Notes: generated by a model from the sequence alone, not told the origin. Shown: positions 8,142-18,700, counted from the first letter of the stretch. The stretch: 63,183 nt of DNA from Lachnospiraceae bacterium (GCA_024682835.1 JAIKYU010000008.1:1-63183), one strand, 5' to 3'. Translations and numbers: made by a program.

Positions 8142-9857
8142 GTGAAGAAATACTCATCACAGCTGATGGGCTGTGTCATTTTGATTGCGGTCCTGACCCT
8201 CATACTCATCATATCAGGAACCGGCCGGTTTTCCGATTCCGGCAGGGGCGGCTTTTTTCAGATCACCATGATCGATGTCGGAAAGGGAGACTGCATTCTG
8301 GTTCAGACCGGGACGGCTGCCCATCCGTACAATGTTCTGATTGACACCGGCTATAAGGAAACCGCGCAGGAGGTGCTCCATTACCTGAAGGATCACGGCG
8401 TAAACAACCTGGATGCGATGATTATCTCCCATTTTCACATTGACCACACAGGTGGCGCGGCGGCGATTCTCTCGGATCCCGAACTGTCGATTACGAAAGT
8501 CTATATGCCGGACTATGACGGCACCCGCGAGGTATATAAGGACATGATGGATGTGCTGACGAAGGAAGACAGTACCATTCCCTATGAAAGACTGACAGCC
8601 AATACCGATCTTTCCATCGGCGACGCGGTGATCCGGCTTTATCCCAGCACGATTGAATTTGACGGGGATAATGACAACGATTTGTCCATGGCGGCGCTTT
8701 GGGAATATGACGGGCACAGTGTGCTCTTTGCCGGTGATCTGGAGGAGGAGGGAATCCGGCTGTTTCTGGAGGGAAATGACATCCCGCCGGTTGACATTCT
8801 GAAGCTGCCGCACCACGGCACGGAGGAAAAGAACACGCCAGAACTCCTGGATAAGCTGAAGGAAGGCGGGCTCGCGGTCATCACCGATGGTCAGGAGAAA
8901 AGAGCATACGGCACTCTGATACGCCGGCTGGATGAGGAGGGATATACATGCATCTCCATGGCGGAAGCAGGCACAACGACGATTACGTATGACGCAGCCG
9001 CACAGGAGTATCGCACGCAAAAGACCGGGGAGCAGGAAATGCTTACGAATGGGGATTGGGCCTATGTGCTGACGCAGGACAATCAGGCCGCCATCACGGA
9101 TTATTCCGGAAGCGGCTTATCCGTGGAGGTTCCTTCTGAAATCGACGGCTATCCGGTGAAGGCCATCGGAGATTCCGCTTTTTACAACAAGGATATCACG
9201 GGGATCGCCGTCCCTGCCGGGGTGACAGAGATCGGTGCTTCCGCCTTTTCCTGGTGTACGGATCTGACGGACATCAGTATTCCCGATAGCGTCGAGCGCG
9301 TCGGTGCCGCGGCTTTCATGTGGGACACAAAGCTGGACAATGTGGAGATTCCGGACAGTGTGCAGGAGATCGGAAAGTCGGCTTTTGAAAGCTGCTCGAA
9401 TCTGAAGAATATCCACCTGTCGCAGTCGATGACAGAAATCGCGCCCTCCCTGTTTGAACGGTGTGACGGCCTTGAACAGATCGAACTTCCTGAAGGCCTG
9501 CAGGTCATCGGATACGAGTCTTTCAAACGCTGTACCGCCCTGAAAAGCGTACAAATGCAGAAGGGCTTGATTCGGATCGATGAAGGGGCCTTCAAGCGCT
9601 GCGAGAGCCTCGAGCGCATCGAGATTCCGGACGGTGTTGTCATCGTCGATGCCTCTGCCTTCGAAAACTGCAAATCCCTGAAAAACGTGACCCTTCCGGT
9701 CAGCGTGACGGAACTTGGAAAAGAGGCTTTCCGAAAATGCAAGGAGCTGACGGATATTCAGTATGCCGGAACGGAAGAGGAGTGGGATGCTGTGAATAAA
9801 GGGAAGAGATGGGATGAAGGAACGCCGGATGATCTACAGGTTCATTTTCCTGATTGA
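8142..9857 (+). CDS. Exported ComEC-like metallo-beta-lactamase fold hydrolase fused to BspA-type leucine-rich repeats
   Basis: This 571-residue protein starts with GTG after GAGGAGGTAAGGCT and has an N-terminal signal or anchor helix (residues 9-26). Residues 38-290 form a metallo-beta-lactamase domain with the metal motif SHFHIDH (His97, His99, Asp101, His102), LFAGDLEEEG and LPHHGT, as in the hydrolase domain of ComEC and similar extracellular nuclease or phosphodiesterase-like proteins. From about 310 to 560 there are around eight LRR_5 repeats of the type IPDSVxxIGxxAFxxCxxL, used by BspA-like surface proteins for binding. The whole is probably outside the cell, held at the membrane. The fusion of a hydrolase with a binding array suggests a docked or substrate-anchored enzyme; the substrate is unknown. 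Confidence 0.85.
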   Translation: MKKYSSQLMGCVILIAVLTLILIISGTGRFSDSGRGGFFQITMIDVGKGDCILVQTGTAAHPYNVLIDTGYKETAQEVLHYLKDHGVNNLDAMIISHFHIDHTGGAAAILSDPELSITKVYMPDYDGTREVYKDMMDVLTKEDSTIPYERLTANTDLSIGDAVIRLYPSTIEFDGDNDNDLSMAALWEYDGHSVLFAGDLEEEGIRLFLEGNDIPPVDILKLPHHGTEEKNTPELLDKLKEGGLAVITDGQEKRAYGTLIRRLDEEGYTCISMAEAGTTTITYDAAAQEYRTQKTGEQEMLTNGDWAYVLTQDNQAAITDYSGSGLSVEVPSEIDGYPVKAIGDSAFYNKDITGIAVPAGVTEIGASAFSWCTDLTDISIPDSVERVGAAAFMWDTKLDNVEIPDSVQEIGKSAFESCSNLKNIHLSQSMTEIAPSLFERCDGLEQIELPEGLQVIGYESFKRCTALKSVQMQKGLIRIDEGAFKRCESLERIEIPDGVVIVDASAFENCKSLKNVTLPVSVTELGKEAFRKCKELTDIQYAGTEEEWDAVNKGKRWDEGTPDDLQVHFPD

Positions 9858-10112
9858 CCGTTCCGCATTGACGATTCCGTCGAGGGTGACACCGTAGTGG
9901 CGAAACAGTTTTCGGATGTATTTCTCCGGGCGGGAGGATTCCATGCAGAATTCGTCGTCGGGATTCGGATGCAGACTGCTGCAGGGAAGAGATTTGACAA
10001 ACCGTCTTTCAAAACCGGAAGCCTTTATCGGAACAAATAATCCTCTGGTTTTTTCCAGCTCGTAATCAGCGCGGGCCGCAATGATGACCCGCGCAGTACG
10101 GCGGCGGTCTGG
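9834..10112 (-). other. Open frame directly downstream of the M4 peptidase stop, possible gene fragment
   Basis: Immediately after the TGA of the M4 peptidase, the same minus-strand frame stays open for 92 codons to a TAG at 9834-9836, overlapping the end of the hydrolase gene at 8142. It reads protein-like sequence such as ADYELEKTRGLFVPI, GFERRFVKSLPC and SLHPNPDDEFC, with no good start codon at its beginning. It may be the 3' remnant of another gene or a decayed extension. I do not recognise the family. Confidence 0.35.
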
Positions 10113-12428
10113 TCAGGGAACAGAGCGCTCCAGGAGACTTTGCAGATCCGATACATCCAGCACCGTGGTATCACCGGACGTCACATGCAGGATGGTGATG
10201 TCCATATCATTTCCTGCGGAGACGTCCGCACCGGTTTCATCCGGGCTGTCATCCGACATCAGCCAGTCGTCGTCAAAATCGCCCCAGATGATGTTATTGG
10301 GATCAAAATCGTCATCAAATTCGGCCCAGTCGACGTCATCCTCCCCGTCGGCGTCCTCGTCGGAGATCTGCCACCCCTGATTCGTGTAGTTGAAGTAGAG
10401 GGATTTCTCGTTTTCGTGATCAACGACGGTGAGACCCAGCCGGTAATCGCCCTCCGGCAGCGCTGCGGCGACCACTTTTGTCTCTGCGGCGGGCCAGGTT
10501 GCGTACGGCTTGAAATCGGTGGTGTTTGCGTCGATGAAGTAGGCGAGCACATCATATTTGCTCAGCTTTTCCATGTCCGGGAACTGGAAGGACACAATCC
10601 CGAGCCCATCCGCGGGCGGGTCGGGCTGCTCGTGACTCAGAATGCCCGTCTCCTTTACCGCTTTTTCTATGACCTCGGCATAGTTTTCATGGCCGAAGGT
10701 CCGCATCACCCAGGGCAGAATCTGACCAAGCTGTTCATAGTCGGTTCTCGGGGTCATCGCATCAGAGACATTCATCCAGTAATAGAACTGGTCCACGGGC
10801 TCCATGCCCGCCTCGTACAGCCGGTAGGAAATGAGGTTGAGCAGGGAGGAATTCATGTGCACCCCGCCGTTGTCGTTCATTTCCGTGATCTCTGCGGCTG
10901 CCGGCACGTAGAATTTATCCCAGACAAATGCGGGCTGTCTTCCCCTGTGGGGATCTCCCATGTAGCGTTCTGATCCGTCCTGCAGGGCTTCACCCTCCAC
11001 AAAGGCCACATCCTGATCGTCCGTCATCATGGCACACAGATTTCCGAGGATATCGCTCATCCCCTCGTTGATCGCACCGTAGTCATTCATGTAGAGACAG
11101 CCGGTCATGGTGGTGTTTGTGAAACAATGAGTAAATTCATGCCCTACGATATCGGTGGATTCTCCGAAGCGGGCGGTCGTGTCGAACGCAAAAACCTGGA
11201 AGCCGTCCATGGTGCCACCGGTGTAGCATGCATTATTCATGGGATTGCCGGATTCATCCACCCAGTTCATGAGGAGCAGGGAAGGCGTCTTTTTTCCGTC
11301 CGGCCCTTCCCATGCGGTATCGGCATAGACATCATAGACCTGAATATAGTGATAGTAGGTGATCGCGGCCTCGTCGTCCCATTTTCCGTTTTTGGCTGTA
11401 CAGGGGGTGAGCGTGTCGTCGTAGGTGAAGGCCTTATAGTCCGCGCAGAGAATTTTCCTTTCCATGTCTCCGAGGATCTGTGCGCCTGTCTCCGGATCCT
11501 TCATGATGGGAATCTCGATTTGAAGCGGATCGCCGGAAAGGGTTTTCACGGTTCCGCTCCAGGTGTCGCTTTCCATCTTGTCAAAGGCGAAGGTGGCGAC
11601 GCTTCCCAGAAGCGCTTCGTTGCTCCCCGGAGCGGACACCGGCATGCCGTACAGATAGTCGCCCTGATTGTCCACATAATGAGCCATGTAGGCCGTGTCG
11701 CTGTGTTTGGTCACATTGTTGGTGTAGACCACCCAGGCGTAGTAGTAGTTGTCGCTTCCGTCCTCCGCGGGGAGGAGAGTCTGCTCCGTGGCGCCCTTTT
11801 CGATCCGGATATTCTTCTTTCCGTAAGTCTCCGTGACCACCTTTTCGGCCTGCTTTTCGTCAATCAGCCAGGTGTCGGGACTTGGAGCCGCGAGATTCGG
11901 CACAATACAGCTGACGAGCCCCATCGCGTGCTCATCCTTGTCGGCAAGGAGCTTCACTGCCGCACCGTGAACCGATAGATCCCCCACCTCCTGCCGGAAG
12001 GAATAGATGGTCACGCCGTCTGCCGTCGGCTGGACTCCGTCCGGGACCAGCTCAGTGGTCTCATCTCCGCCGATCCGGTCCAGCACCGTGTAGATTGCCT
12101 TCAGCGCATCCTCCGGATCCTTGATTTCTCCGTTATAAAATGCTTCACCGATGAAAGAGGTGACGGCGCCTTCGCCTGTGGCGGCTTTTTTCGTCGTTTC
12201 TTCCGATAAAGCGGATTCCTTCGGCGCTTCCTCTCCGGTCGTGTCCGCTTCTTCTTCCGCCTCGATTTCCGTCCCGTCCTCCTGATCTTCGATTTCGTAT
12301 TCCTCCTCGTAGAGATCCTCGTCGTCATACGGATCGCTCTTCCCGCAGCCTGTGCCTATTCCTGCGAGCATCGAAAGCACCAGTATACAGGACAGTATCC
12401 TTTTTCCGGTCATCATTCCCCCATTCAT
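10113..12428 (-). CDS. Secreted M4 (thermolysin-family) zinc metallopeptidase lipoprotein
   Basis: The 771-residue protein has a lipoprotein signal ending at LAGIGTGCGKS, then a very acidic low-complexity linker over about 60 residues. The propeptide-like region is followed by the zinc motif VGHEFTHCFTN (His430, Glu431, His434), and the third ligand falls in NEGMSDILGN, as in thermolysins. HMNSSLLNLISYRLY fits the family's helix carrying the catalytic His. The C-terminal part is Asp-rich and could bind calcium or serve as a surface spacer. Secreted M4 enzymes degrade proteins outside the cell. The start at 12428 follows AGGAGAATTGGGGGA; inner ATGs at 12416 and 12413 are alternatives. The 5' leader carries an inverted repeat. 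Confidence 0.9.
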   Translation of the reverse strand: MNGGMMTGKRILSCILVLSMLAGIGTGCGKSDPYDDEDLYEEEYEIEDQEDGTEIEAEEEADTTGEEAPKESALSEETTKKAATGEGAVTSFIGEAFYNGEIKDPEDALKAIYTVLDRIGGDETTELVPDGVQPTADGVTIYSFRQEVGDLSVHGAAVKLLADKDEHAMGLVSCIVPNLAAPSPDTWLIDEKQAEKVVTETYGKKNIRIEKGATEQTLLPAEDGSDNYYYAWVVYTNNVTKHSDTAYMAHYVDNQGDYLYGMPVSAPGSNEALLGSVATFAFDKMESDTWSGTVKTLSGDPLQIEIPIMKDPETGAQILGDMERKILCADYKAFTYDDTLTPCTAKNGKWDDEAAITYYHYIQVYDVYADTAWEGPDGKKTPSLLLMNWVDESGNPMNNACYTGGTMDGFQVFAFDTTARFGESTDIVGHEFTHCFTNTTMTGCLYMNDYGAINEGMSDILGNLCAMMTDDQDVAFVEGEALQDGSERYMGDPHRGRQPAFVWDKFYVPAAAEITEMNDNGGVHMNSSLLNLISYRLYEAGMEPVDQFYYWMNVSDAMTPRTDYEQLGQILPWVMRTFGHENYAEVIEKAVKETGILSHEQPDPPADGLGIVSFQFPDMEKLSKYDVLAYFIDANTTDFKPYATWPAAETKVVAAALPEGDYRLGLTVVDHENEKSLYFNYTNQGWQISDEDADGEDDVDWAEFDDDFDPNNIIWGDFDDDWLMSDDSPDETGADVSAGNDMDITILHVTSGDTTVLDVSDLQSLLERSVP

Positions 12429-12463
12429 TCCCCCAATTCTCCTTTCGCTGGCCGCCTAAGGTG

Positions 12464-12490
12464 ACGTGATCCGCTCAGGGCCGATCACGT
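12464..12490. promoter_or_regulatory. Inverted repeat in the M4 peptidase leader
   Basis: ACGTGATC (12464-12471) and GATCACGT (12483-12490) are perfect inverted arms around an 11-bp loop, between the predicted promoter and the M4 start. It could be an operator or an mRNA hairpin. Confidence 0.4.
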
Positions 12491-12505
12491 TATGAAGACG
12501 CAACC

Positions 12506-12534
12506 ATTATACCGCGAATCGAACACGGATACAA
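12506..12534 (-). promoter_or_regulatory. Predicted promoter of the M4 peptidase gene
   Basis: On the minus strand TTGTAT (12534-12529), a 17-bp spacer and a perfect TATAAT (12511-12506) lie about 80 nt upstream of the start. Confidence 0.55.
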
Positions 12535-12558
12535 TTCGGCAAGACAGTGGCTTCCGGG

Positions 12559-12587
12559 TTGCGTTAGCTTTGGGATGATGCTATAAT
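12559..12587 (+). promoter_or_regulatory. Predicted promoter of the CstA gene
   Basis: TTGCGT (12559-12564), a 17-bp spacer and TATAAT (12582-12587) with a TGC extended element precede the ATG at 12627. It is divergent from the M4 promoter. Confidence 0.55.
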
Positions 12588-12626
12588 GACGTGTATGAAT
12601 CTGGACCTGATAAGCGGGGTGACATC

Positions 12627-14147
12627 ATGGCGACTTTTCTTATTGGAATACTGATTCTTATTCTTGGAGGCGTGGCGTACGGAAAACTCTGCCAGAAGGC
12701 CTTCGGACCGGACGACCGCAGGACGCCGGCATACACAAGAGAGGACGGGGTCGATTATGTGCCGATGCCGAGATGGAAAAATGCGTTGATCAACCTCCTC
12801 AATATCGCAGGTACCGGACCGATTCTCGGACCGGTTCAGGGGATCCTTTTCGGTCCGGTCGCTTTTCTCACGATTCCCATCGGCTGCGTCATCGGGGGCG
12901 CGGTGCATGACTATTTCTGCGGTATGGTCTCCGTCAGGGAGGGCGGAATCCAGATGCCGGAGCTGGTGCGTCGGAATGCGGGCGCCGTCATTCATAAGGT
13001 GTATACTGTTTTTGTCTGCCTGGTGCTGTTCCTGGTCGGGATCGTGTTTATCTACACGCCGGGTGATATAGCGGCGACACAGGTATTCGGCTTTGGCGGT
13101 ACGGCGGGAGAGCCGTCCACCTGGATCATCTACGCCGCAATCTTCATTTACTATCTGATCGCCACCCTCTTTCCCATTGATAAAATCATCGGCAGGGTGT
13201 ATCCGGTCTTTGGCGCGATTCTGCTGCTTTCTGCGGTTGGCGTATTCGTCATGCTGTTTATCGGCGGATATCCCCTTCTCAATGTCTGGGAGCCCTGGAT
13301 GCTCAACGGCTTTGACTTTGGAGCGTATTTTAAGAGCGAGCAGTTCATCCCGGCCTTCTTTGTGACGGTCGCCTGCGGAATCCTTTCCGGCTTTCATTCC
13401 ACGCAGATCACACTGGTGTCTCGGACGATGCAGCATGAGAAGGAGGGGCGGCTCACCTTCTACAACATGATGATCGCGGAGGGCTTCATCGCGATGGTGT
13501 GGGCGGCCGGAACCATGGCAATGATCGGCATCGGCGCGGAGCGTAATGGAATCACCATGCAGATGACCGAAAGCGGCTGGAGCTATTTTGCCATGGTGCA
13601 GGGGGCTCTGCAGAAGATCTCCGCCACCAGCGTGGTGGGCGTGGTCTGCAGGAGCATGCTCGGCTCTGTCGGCGGGATCATTGCTATCATCGGCGTGATC
13701 ATTTTGCCGGTGACCTCGGGTGATACGGCGCTGCGTTCTCTGCGCCTGATTCTTGCGGATGCTCTGCATGTCAGGCAGGATCAGGGAATGAAGCGGATCC
13801 TGCTCTCCCTGCCGGTGTTTGCCGCGGCATTTGTGGTGCTGATCTGGGCAAAGGTGAATCCCAACGGATTCAACATCATCTGGCGGTATTTCGGGTGGTC
13901 CAACCAAACGCTGGCGGTTTTTGCGCTGTCTTCTGTGCTGATCTGGCTCATGCAAAACGGACGGAAACGCTACCTGTGGATTCCGCTGATTCCGCTCCTG
14001 TTTTATGCGTTCATCACCTGCGCGTATATCATGACGGCAAAGATCGGCCTGTCGCTGCCGTACGGTCTGTCAATGGCAATCGGCGCAGTTTTTGCTGCCG
14101 CAGTCACCGCGGCGGCTATCTGGAAGGGGAATCAAAAAACCAGTTAA
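12627..14147 (+). CDS. cstA: CstA-family carbon starvation protein/peptide or pyruvate transporter
   Basis: The 506-residue membrane protein matches the CstA family, whose members import pyruvate or peptides. Visible family features are MPRWKNALINLLNIAGTGPI, the following GPVQGILFGPVAF, and the sequence GAVHDYFCGMVSVREGG. At least twelve hydrophobic segments are present. It is shorter than the roughly 700-residue enterobacterial forms, as is common in Firmicutes. The ATG at 12627 lies after CGGGGTGACATC; an ATG-less extension to 12591 is not supported. The gene stands alone under its own promoter and converges, with a 4-bp overlap, on the MATE gene at 14144. Confidence 0.88.
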   Translation: MATFLIGILILILGGVAYGKLCQKAFGPDDRRTPAYTREDGVDYVPMPRWKNALINLLNIAGTGPILGPVQGILFGPVAFLTIPIGCVIGGAVHDYFCGMVSVREGGIQMPELVRRNAGAVIHKVYTVFVCLVLFLVGIVFIYTPGDIAATQVFGFGGTAGEPSTWIIYAAIFIYYLIATLFPIDKIIGRVYPVFGAILLLSAVGVFVMLFIGGYPLLNVWEPWMLNGFDFGAYFKSEQFIPAFFVTVACGILSGFHSTQITLVSRTMQHEKEGRLTFYNMMIAEGFIAMVWAAGTMAMIGIGAERNGITMQMTESGWSYFAMVQGALQKISATSVVGVVCRSMLGSVGGIIAIIGVIILPVTSGDTALRSLRLILADALHVRQDQGMKRILLSLPVFAAAFVVLIWAKVNPNGFNIIWRYFGWSNQTLAVFALSSVLIWLMQNGRKRYLWIPLIPLLFYAFITCAYIMTAKIGLSLPYGLSMAIGAVFAAAVTAAAIWKGNQKTS

Positions 14148-15544
14148 GAGTTGTTTCCCGTGGAGATCCGTTTGATCCATTTGCCGCTTTGCAGGCGCCA
14201 TACGCACCAGACGGTCTTCACGATCTGATCGGATTTGAGAAAGATGTAGATCCAGAATGCGGACAGGTGAAGGACAAAGCCTGCCAGCAGTCCAAGCGGA
14301 AGGGAGAGCACCCATAGGAAGACATTGTCCGCAAGCATCAGCATCCGGGTGTCTCCGCCTCCGCGCAGAACGCCCTTGGTCATGATGCTGTTGGTTGCCT
14401 GGAAGACAATGATGATACTGATCGCTTCCATAAGTTCGATGGCTGTTTTCCGGGTGTCCGCGCTGACATTCAGGTAAGCGCCCACCATGGGACCGGAAAT
14501 CAGGGTGATAAAGACGGCGGACAGTGTGCCGAGCGCGAGCCCCAGGCCGAGGAACAGCCAGCCCTGATCCATGGCCGCTTCCCTTTTTCCTGTTCCAAGA
14601 GTCTGCCCTGTGACGATGGCACCTGCCTGGCTGACGCCCTGAATGACGACGGTGCTCAGCTGCTGGGTGACGCTTGTGATGGCGTTGGCGGCCACGAACA
14701 CGGCGCCCAGATGACCGATGACCATGGCGACGGAATTGTTGCCGAGGGCCAGAATGCCGTCGCTGATCAGAACCGGAATGCTGATCCGGATGTACTCCCG
14801 CAGAAGGGAGCCGGTTTTGATCAACAGATCTGCCGGCCGGAAACAGATCCTTTCATCCCGAAGGAACAGATAGCCCAGGATGAGGAGCGTCTCGAATATG
14901 CGGGCAAAGAGCGTTCCGAGTGCCGCACCGGCGACGCCCATCCGGGGCAGGCCGAGCTTTCCGAAAATCAGCACATAGTTGGAAAAAAGATTGACAAAAA
15001 AGGCCCCGAAGGATACGAACAGCGGAAGCCGGACCTGTCCCACGCTGCGCAGGGCAATGGTGGTTGTGAGGGACAGACCGAGGAAGAAGCAGGTCGCGAC
15101 AGAATAGTCGAAATAGGTGATCCCTGCCCGGATGATACCCGGATCATCGGTGTACATCCGCATGAGTGTGCCGGGTATGATGAGCATGGCAGCAGCAAAC
15201 AGGGAGGCCAGAAAGAGCGTGAGGCGAAGCATCAGGCAGACGGTCTGTTTCAGCGCCGTTTCAGCAGCGCTTTTTGACGTCTCCGAAAGCTTCATGCCCC
15301 AGTAGCGGGACACCAGGACGGAGGCGCCCATGCCGAGCCCCATGCAGAAGATCTGGTAGATACTGATAAAGGAATTGGCCAGAGAGACCGCTGACAGCGC
15401 GGTTTCCCCCAGTGATCCGACCATGATGGTATCGAGCATGTTGACACCGATGGTCAACAGGCTCTGCAGCGCGATCGGAATGGCGAGGGTGAATACCTTT
15501 CCGTAAAAGGAACGGTCTTTTTTGTACAGTCGACGAATGATCAT
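14144..15544 (-). CDS. MATE-family multidrug/sodium antiporter
   Basis: The 466-residue protein is an integral membrane exporter of the MATE family, which swaps Na+ or H+ for drugs or metabolites. It has about twelve transmembrane helices in two homologous halves; LQSLLTIGVNMLDTIMVGSL near the start is the usual first-helix signature. The ATG at 15544 follows an AGAAG ribosome site; the tandem ATGs at 15565-15568 have none. A TATAAT element lies upstream on the minus strand at about 15594-15599, divergent from the giant gene. The substrate is unknown. Confidence 0.88.
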   Translation of the reverse strand: MIIRRLYKKDRSFYGKVFTLAIPIALQSLLTIGVNMLDTIMVGSLGETALSAVSLANSFISIYQIFCMGLGMGASVLVSRYWGMKLSETSKSAAETALKQTVCLMLRLTLFLASLFAAAMLIIPGTLMRMYTDDPGIIRAGITYFDYSVATCFFLGLSLTTTIALRSVGQVRLPLFVSFGAFFVNLFSNYVLIFGKLGLPRMGVAGAALGTLFARIFETLLILGYLFLRDERICFRPADLLIKTGSLLREYIRISIPVLISDGILALGNNSVAMVIGHLGAVFVAANAITSVTQQLSTVVIQGVSQAGAIVTGQTLGTGKREAAMDQGWLFLGLGLALGTLSAVFITLISGPMVGAYLNVSADTRKTAIELMEAISIIIVFQATNSIMTKGVLRGGGDTRMLMLADNVFLWVLSLPLGLLAGFVLHLSAFWIYIFLKSDQIVKTVWCVWRLQSGKWIKRISTGNNS

Positions 15545-15631
15545 GACGTTTCTTCTCTGTTCCATCATGTGATGTGAATTGACATTTTGTCCTTATTATA
15601 CGAATGAATAATAAAAAACGCCAGCAGGATG

Positions 15632-15640
15632 TGCTATAAT
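15632..15640 (+). promoter_or_regulatory. Extended -10 promoter element for the giant gene
   Basis: TGCTATAAT is a perfect extended -10 element (TATAAT 15635-15640); the -35 position is poor. It leaves a leader of about 125 nt, in a 200-bp divergent gap that also holds the MATE promoter. Confidence 0.45.
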
Positions 15641-15770
15641 GGGTATGTTTGCGGATTTGCATGAAAAAGGCGTGTTATTCCGGCAGTATGCACCGTGTAT
15701 AGGAATAAGCGGATCTGCACAGTACAGATTTGTCTTTGATGGAACCCGGTAAGGGGATAAGGAGGGGACT

Positions 15771-18700
15771 ATGCCAGGTCAGGGACAGAAAGACGATTTT
15801 GATGCATTTAAGGAATGGCTCTACCGTACAGACGACCTTGAAACACTTTTGCGCTATCAGAGGGAGCAGGTATGGGAAAAACGATCGATCAGGCCCGAGG
15901 AGTTGTACCTTCTCGATAACTGGATCGCCACCATGCAATATGGTATACCGGGCTGTCGACTCCCTATAAGCATACAGAATACCGGCAATCTGGATCAGCT
16001 GTTGAACTACCAGGAAGATTTCGGGGGAGAACTGATCGAGCGCGATCAGCGAATCCTTTCTGACAGGATCAAACTGCTGATGAGTCTGGATGAGATTTCG
16101 GCCGAAATCAATAAGGAACATAAAGCACCCGGACTCCCGAGATCGTCAGGTGCTCTGCCGGATATGGTGGTGACTCCCGGGGGCAGCGTCTCCCTGCGGG
16201 ATTACCGGTTTCCAAGAGAAAAGGAGATGTTTGACGGCAGCCGGCTGGGAGGCTTTGCACAGATGCTCTTCAGCCGGGGAGTCAGGCTTTCGCCGGAACT
16301 GGCCTCTACCATCCGTTTTTTCCGTCCCGCAATGACCGAGAAGGAAGCAGATGATCTCGATCCCGCCGCTGCCGCCATGTACAATCGGGAGACGGCAGGA
16401 TCCCCGTATGAGATGGGAGATCTGGTCCTTCGGACACTTCCCAACACGGCTGTGCGGGAGGTTCGCATGGATATGAGGCAAAGCGATCCTTATGCGGTCA
16501 GAGATCAGCTGGCCGACCGCATAAAGGACGTGCTGCAGTTCGACCGCTGCCCCGCGTGTCTGACGGTCAACGGCCGAACCTACACGATCATGGGAATCGA
16601 CGGCGATCGGCTGGATTATGCCACAGAAAGAGGACGGGAGCCGGTCTCGCTTACCTCGCTGGTAGAAGAGGCCAGGGCAGCCGGTCAGATCAGCTTAAGC
16701 TGGTTCACGAATCTCGCGCTTTCCAGGGACGATCCCGCTATGCTGCACGGTCTGCCGCAGGGAACGATCGTCGTGGGGGAAGACGGCACCCTCCGATATG
16801 GCAGCGAGGAGATAGAGAGGGCCTCCGCCAGGTATCTTGATCCTGCGCAGAAGAACGGGCTGGTGGCCTGCCGCTTGTTTACACGTGGCGAGGGAATCAC
16901 GGGGACAGACAGGACGTATCTGCCCAGACAGGTTGATAGGGCCTACCTGCTCCGACTGGCTGAAGCCCGCAGTGCGCGAAATGAGGAGGTGATGAAGCAG
17001 AGAGACGTCCATTTCCGTTACAATGAGTCTTTGATGCCTGAAGCACCCGCCATCTCCGACGCGTCAGTCGTTGGGTCTGCACCGCCGGCTCCTGCCGCAG
17101 TATCAGGCGCGCCAGTCGACGGATCTGCAGCGCCGTTGCCTGCCGAAGCAGTAACAGGATCCGCGCCGCCGCTGCCCGCCGCGGGATCTGACGCGGCAGT
17201 CGATGGATCCGCATTGCCGTTGCCTCCCGAAGCAGAAACAGGGTCTGCACCGCCGCTGCCTGCCTCAGAATCCGGCGCAGCGGGAACGGGCTCCGCGGCA
17301 TCGGCCGCACCGACGGCGGCTCCCGCGGGATCCGGCGCAACACGGACACGATCCACGCGAACAGGCGCAGCAGCGCAGATGCCGCTGCCCAGACCGGTTG
17401 TGCCTGTGAAAGCCGACAGTTCAGGCCGGAGCGGGGATTTGATGGCCGAGATGATCGCAGACGGCCGGTTCAGAATCACAAAGAAGAGTCTGCTGGATAC
17501 CTTTTTCGGTTTGCCCAAAAGTCTTCTCACAGACAGGGGAGAATTGGCGCCCCTGGATGTTCAGGAGAGAGGGAAGGTAAAACTGGATGCCGGGCAGCAG
17601 GAAATGGCCGAACGGCTGCGGGCTCTGATGAGAAGCAGACAGATGAGCACGCAGTGGTTTCGGGATGGCCTGAGCGGCGTACGTATGCTGATAGCGCTGC
17701 AGTATATGAAGGAGCATCCGGACAAATCCTATGTCCAGGTGATGGATGCCTCCGACGATGTCCCCGGAAAACGCGCTGCAGCAGAAAAAGTGATCTCCGC
17801 CATGGAACGACAGGCCGGAATCTCATGGGTGCAGAGAACCGATGGAAAGGGCGACGGAAAGATGTTGAAAGGCGTCAAACCGCAGGATGATGCGATGTCG
17901 CCCCTGATTGCGGATGCCATGCGGACCCTGTCACAACTCAACACCCGGGATCTTGCCATGCAGTGTCTGGGTCAAACTGGCCAATCCACGGCGGATCAGG
18001 CCAGAGCCATTTTTTCTGATCCGAATAAACACAGGAATGTTCGTGAGGCTCTGGCGGCGCTCTCGGACTTTTATCGAAGAGGATACGCTGCGTTGACTGC
18101 GTGTCCCGTCAATATAAGAGCTGCTGCTGATAAATCTCTGTCGGAGGAAGAAAAGGATGCCTGGGCGCACTTGTCGCGAAACGTGAATGCGCTCCTTCCG
18201 GAAGAGAACCTGCACAAACTGGATAAAGGAAGCTCGACGGCGCCCGTGTTTGCCAGTACTGTTTCTTCATGTTTTCTGCTTTCGGGGGTGGTGCGTGACA
18301 GGCTTGCGGAAAAAGGAAGCCTGCCGGATCTGGCTGAGGATTTCAGAGATCTGATGAAGACGATTGAGCGTCAGGATGGCTGGAAAGACCGTGTGCTCGG
18401 GATGGCCGGAGATTCGGACAAAGATATTCTTCGAAGCCCCAAGTGCCGGAAACTGCTGCAGGACGGACTGCCGGATGATGTGAAGCGCTGGTTTTCTGGT
18501 GTCGTAACGGCCCACGAGAGGATACCACACTCGCGCACTGCTGAAGTCCGGGCATTGCTGGCAAAGGCAAAGACAGATACTCAGATCGAGGCGATCGCGA
18601 GGGCCTTGAGGCAGGCGGCGCCGGATATCGTGCCGGAAGATCAGATAAACAGCATCTGTTATGAAATTCGACAGAATAAATCCTTCACAGAAGCCGAGTT

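Noticed and set aside
10113..10115. TGA of the M4 gene as a selenocysteine or read-through codon
   Set aside because: No selenocysteine insertion hairpin was recognised, and the peptidase is already full length before it.
12564..13955. 463-codon open frame on the minus strand across cstA
   Set aside because: Antisense shadow: its product is rich in His, Arg and Asp without family features, while the plus-strand frame is a clear CstA protein.
17030..17410. Repeats inside the giant gene considered as a CRISPR-like or satellite array
   Set aside because: The units are imperfect, in phase with the reading frame and encode a Pro/Ala-rich linker; there are no spacers.
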